Origin: Bugula neritina
Lineage: Eukaryota > Bryozoa > Gymnolaemata > Cheilostomatida > Bugulidae
Direction of reading: 5' to 3'
Assembly: GCA_964035545.1 (NCBI GenBank)
Contig: OZ037767.1
Coordinates: 12,009,081 to 12,073,080 of the forward strand
Length of the DNA stretch: 64,000 bases
In this document: positions 59,667-64,000 of the stretch, one piece after another
Layout: each line of letters opens with the position of its first letter
Numbering within the stretch: the stretch's first letter is position 1
Made by a program: the position numbers and the translations under genes
Notes under the pieces: generated by a model
The model's database searches: none
The model's input: only the letters and a program-made list of their open reading frames with translations
What the model was told of the DNA's origin: nothing

Positions 59667-60420
59667 TGGATGTGTGTCCACAACCACGAAATCAAAATGC
59701 TAATCTCATCAATGAGTATTCGACAAATTTGAAAGTTCACCTATTTTTATCTAAGTTCAACTTGGTTATTGAACTTCAGCTTGAAGTTGTTGGTGGTCAC
59801 AATCGCTCCGTCAATGTGACACTACATCTAATAGTAACAATTACTCTGGTCTCTAAGTCTAACAGTAAATAACTGTGTAGGTTTGTTCAGTGTTTGGCTG
59901 TCACTATCACTATGATCATAAGAATGGGTAAGAAAGAAGTTTGCACAAAAGCTTGAAACAGAATTTAGTATACTATCAATATGAACATTATTCGATTTAG
60001 GTATACTTTCAATTTAAATTTGACATTGTGATTGTGATCTTCAAGTTCATCCTCATCCTGGTAGAGTGGCACACAATCAATATCAGTATCACATTGATGA
60101 TGAAACTTAAAACTTTAATATCTGTAGTTGATACTTGATCAAAGCTTTCGCTGATTCAAAAGTAATTTTAATTTACCAATACTACTAGTACTAGTACTGG
60201 TAGTACTAAGAATTAGAATAAGTCTTACAATTGGTCTCCGCGATTTTGGTCTCTTGGACTCTCACACAGCGACTGTCACTGTTACTGTTAGACTTACTCT
60301 TACTCTAGGAAACTTAGTACTAGTAGTACTAGAACAAAAAGACTAGTACTGGTAATCCGTAGTAGTTCAAGTTGGTAGTAACGTGAGTGATAATGTTAGA
60401 TCGACTCCAGGTTCAAGTGA
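59667..60420. repeat. Low-complexity self-complementary tract
   Basis: CAAGTTCAACTTGG / GAACTTCAGCTTGAAGTTG words near 59750, then CACTATCACTATGATCATA and AGTACTAGTACTGGTAGTAC words to 60370. Same vocabulary as the tract after DLST exon 1. Confidence 0.65.
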
Positions 60421-61249
60421 TTGGCTAATTAGTAAATTACAAAATGATGATTTAGCCGAAAACTACCTTTAATCTTTTAAGGTCTAACCTTTAAGGTTTT
60501 GTGCAACAATTTCGATAAATTTAAGCAACAACCAGCGCGAGTGTTAACAGTGTGTTTGTTTTGAGTCTATTTATCAAACACATGACACTTCAGTGACAAA
60601 CAATGGCTATATAAACTTAGGAATGCCAATGGTGTTGAAGTTTGAAGCTATCACTAATCTGGTTGGTTTGCATACAACGTGGTACAGTATGTCGGAGCCT
60701 AATATGGGCGTGGTTACTGAGGTCACCGCCTCAGTAATTGTTTATATTTCAGTTATCTTTTAGTGCGTAAACTATTCAACAATCTAACCCCTTTACCGCG
60801 ATCAAAAGATGTCTTTATAATTATTGTGCTCTATTACTAATTTTTATTGTTATTATGTCCAATACAAGCAAATTTCTCTTTACATGCAGGCTAAGCTTTT
60901 TCATATAATTTCAACAAATAACTACATATACATAGCTTCATAGTTAAAAATCCAACCACATATATAGCATATTTATTGAAATTTTCACTACTTGGCATCT
61001 ACAGCTCTTATTTACTACTCCTTTTATTGATCAAAGAGCAGTCACATTGAGTAGTTACGGTAAAATGAGCTAAACAAATGAAAAGGAAAAATTAGTCATA
61101 AAAGCTTAAAGTGCCAAAAGGTTGGCTTTTAAGTCTTGAAACTGTTGTGTTTATTCCCTTTGGATAAACACATTTTTGAGCCAAAGTAAGCTTTATAATT
61201 CATCTCTGAGCCATGACCTCTAGCAAATATTCTGTAGATATTAATGTAT
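60421..61249. other. AT-rich intergenic stretch
   Basis: No coding or RNA gene recognised. A GC-richer patch at 60690-60740 with GGTCACCGCC could belong to an upstream promoter. Confidence 0.4.
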
Positions 61250-61460
61250 ATACAGAGAGCAGTTCTGGTCTATTGGTTAGAGAGCTATAGTTTGGTAAAC
61301 ACAAGGCCAGTGGTTTGGTCCCAGTGAAGCCCATTGGTGACGTTAGGAATTAGGGCACTTTAATACCAAGATTACTCTTCTACCACAATAGAAAGCTTGT
61401 CAGTGGTCTGCTCAATGAAACCCTTTTCACCAGGGGTTCTCACAGGGATGGTAACTGTAA
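61250..61460 (+). mobile_element. tRNA-derived SINE-like copy B
   Basis: A-box-like TCTATTGGTTAGAGAGC, B-box-like GGTTTGGTCCC, central block GTGACGTTAGGAATTAGGGC and tail TTCTCACAGGGATGGTAACT. Block order and wording parallel copy A at 17281-17450. Confidence 0.6.
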
Positions 61461-63384
61461 ACCTACTTGAGTGTTTATATATGTATATATACAGTGTGTG
61501 CATATGTTATAATAACAATTCATTATATCTATGAATGTTGAACAATTTATAAAAAAAGAAAAATATTGCATTATTTTCTCTTGGCCAATCACAATGCACA
61601 TCACTTCTACAGCAAACCTAATTGTAAAACTTGATACAGGTTAATTTCTAATCAGTATTTTAGTCCTAAGATGATAAATACTCAGCCATTTAAACATTAG
61701 CAACAAATACACTCTATTAGCAGAGAGGTTGCTGCAGTATTAATATACATGTAGAATAGGCTATTTATACACTATAATATTATACATACAGCCATATGCT
61801 CTTGCCACTTGTTTCTATTTTGGTGGCTCTTGCATCGCATTAGAATACAAAAAGTATTGTGTATAAACAGCTGTGCACTGTAGTTGCTAGTAGATGTATG
61901 CCAGTTGCTAGTTTTTATAATACTAGACTAGTTGCTCTTAAGTAAACTAGGCTGGTTGCTAGTTGCTAGTTAGTAGACTAAGCTAGTTGCCAGTTAGCAA
62001 ACTAATTTCTAATTGTTACTATACTAAGCTAAGGCTGTAACTGTTTATATAGAGATAAGCTGAATAGAAAATGTATTAAAAAAATTATTTATTAAACAGC
62101 TCTATTCCTTTAAGAGCACAATTTTAACTGCATTATTAATAAAAGTTGACTAAATGTACTTTTAGCATATCCCTGGGTAGAAGAGAATTAATTAAGTTTA
62201 TAAATTTAAATTTTCCCAAATGACTAAATAAAAAAGCAATAATTTTTAAAGTAGCATTTGTGCAGGATGGTGCAATTGAACTAAGTTTACTTGCCTTAAA
62301 TTGTCAAGTTTTATCACATTCTTATACTTTTATCTGTATTATCTCAACTATAACATGCTATTAACACTGTGCTATACACTACGGTATAGAGTATAATATA
62401 AAGGGGAGGTGACTCCCAAACTGAACACCTATATGAAATCTTTACAACAAACAGGTGTGATAATTATTAACTTTTACTAGTAGATGTTGCTAGAAGCTAG
62501 TAAATTAATGAAAATAGAAGGAAGTTTCATACACGAATTTTTTTTCTAATATTTAGTTACTTCAGGTTTTACTATGAATAGGAATATATTTTTTGAAAAT
62601 CTTATTTCATAATAAAATATACTCAGTATAAATCGATAATGCTTAATGCACTAGCTAATACAGTCATAGAATAATTAATACTGATCAAAACTAAAAACAT
62701 GGCTAACTATGAAATGAAACTATTTGAAACCTGGAACATTGTATTGAAGCAGATCATTTGCAACTGTTTTGCTTACCATACAAACCAATTTATATTTCAA
62801 AAAGTTATAATTATAGTATTATTATAATGACAAATGCATGCAAGGGTTAGAGATTGCCACGTACCATATTCATGTTTCTCATAGCATAACTTATAGGCAT
62901 ATTTAATAACGGTATCATACCGAGAACAGATAACTCTATTAACTAACCTAAACCTCTGCATGTGGCAATAATTTCACATTGCATTCCATAATTTAATATA
63001 ATGAATATTATATTATATTATTTATTCGCAATATAAAATATATACATCCATATTAATAAACTATCATATTACAGTATAAAATTACTATCATATTACAACT
63101 AGTGTAGTATGCATTATGTAGTAGTGATATGGTATAATATCAAGGTTTGTGTGTATAACTTGATTTCTGTAATACAGTATTTTTGAAATTAGCAGCATAA
63201 TTATAATGTAGCACCATATATTATATATAATTAATATAAGTGCATGTGCTGTATTGTGCTACTCTGTGAATTGTATATAATAGTTCAGTATATAGTATAC
63301 CCAAGGAGAGAGGGGGCGGGCTCGTATCAACCACCACCCACCCACTAGTTGCCCTCACAAAGTATAGTGGAGTTATCCACCCTG

Positions 63385-63432
<48 letters not shown>

Positions 63433-63738
63433 TCATGTGATACTGTTCATTCCATACATTCACAATATTTACACACTGGAAATGCTTTTGCTTTGTTATA
63501 ACTGATGCTTGAAATATTTTAAGTTTTGCAATAGACACCATAAATATGTATAATAGTTATAAGGAGGTAAATGAGTGTTATCAGGTAGTAATGTAGCTGT
63601 TACACAAACGTTACACTTAAGTGTGTAAGTTCTACACTTCATAATTATAATAACAAATATTTATGTAGTAGTATAAACAGCAAACTACTGATAATTATTG
63701 TGATGTTTATATAAATTATATCTATAAATATACATAAA

Positions 63739-63819
<81 letters not shown>

Positions 63820-64000
63820 CATATTGATATAATATTATATGTAGAAGTAAATAAAATTAATGTCCTTACTACCTTGAAGGTGCAAGCATACCTATTATTT
63901 AAGTAGTCTTTACATGATTAATATATAGAATAATATTATCAGCTAAATGTAATGCAAAGTATGTTCACGCCCAGCTATGTTTACAGTTCAGACTATAACT
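61461..64000. other. AT-rich gene-free end of window
   Basis: No gene seen. GTTGCTAGTTGCTAGTTAGTA words cluster near 61890-62000. (TA)n microsatellites lie at 63386-63428 and about 63741-63818. Confidence 0.6.
63741..63818. repeat. (TA)n microsatellite
   Basis: About 39 uninterrupted TA dinucleotides; a second run of about 21 is at 63386-63428. Confidence 0.98.

Overview
The window is nuclear DNA of an animal. Its genes are broken into many short exons with GT-AG introns, it is AT-rich, and it is crowded with minisatellites and transposon remnants. Protein families and compactness (six to seven genes in about 55 kb) suggest an invertebrate, possibly an early-branching one such as a sponge; the species cannot be fixed from sequence alone. 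Exon models were built by hand from splice sites, reading phase and recalled family sequences. All phases close exactly, but no alignment was run.

Layout: 460-8214 (+) C-terminal part of an M1 zinc aminopeptidase, whose 5' exons lie outside the window; 9243-12498 (+) a GT92 glycosyltransferase; 14251-18923 (+) a FUT10/FUT11-type fucosyltransferase (POFUT3/4 group); 19328-26496 (-) adenosine kinase, convergent with the fucosyltransferase; 28317-33455 (+) CWC27, a spliceosomal cyclophilin, divergent from adenosine kinase; 33456-36574 an intergenic stretch with a duplicated tRNA-like element and a LINE 3' end; 36575-45772 (+) DLST, the E2 subunit of 2-oxoglutarate dehydrogenase, with a large first intron holding an LTR-like block and a nested pair of inverted-repeat transposons; 46462-55795 (-), perhaps starting at 59666, a Ral guanine-nucleotide exchange factor of the RalGDS/RGL type; then gene-poor AT-rich DNA to 64000.

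The genes do not form one pathway. They are mostly housekeeping genes (peptide trimming, adenosine salvage, splicing, TCA cycle, small-GTPase signalling). The one functional pairing is two adjacent secretory-pathway glycosyltransferases.

The most striking property is in the introns. Many contain minisatellites, and in at least four introns of three genes (adenosine kinase, CWC27, RalGEF twice) each repeat unit carries a copy of the adjacent exon end plus its 5' splice site. Three other introns have arrays abutting the 3' splice site. In CWC27 a 21-bp unit repeated about 30 times begins exactly at the donor, each unit carries a GTGAGT donor, and the array stays open in the exon's frame, so use of any copied donor would add multiples of seven residues. 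This splice-site-seeded repeat growth is the main candidate for something undescribed.
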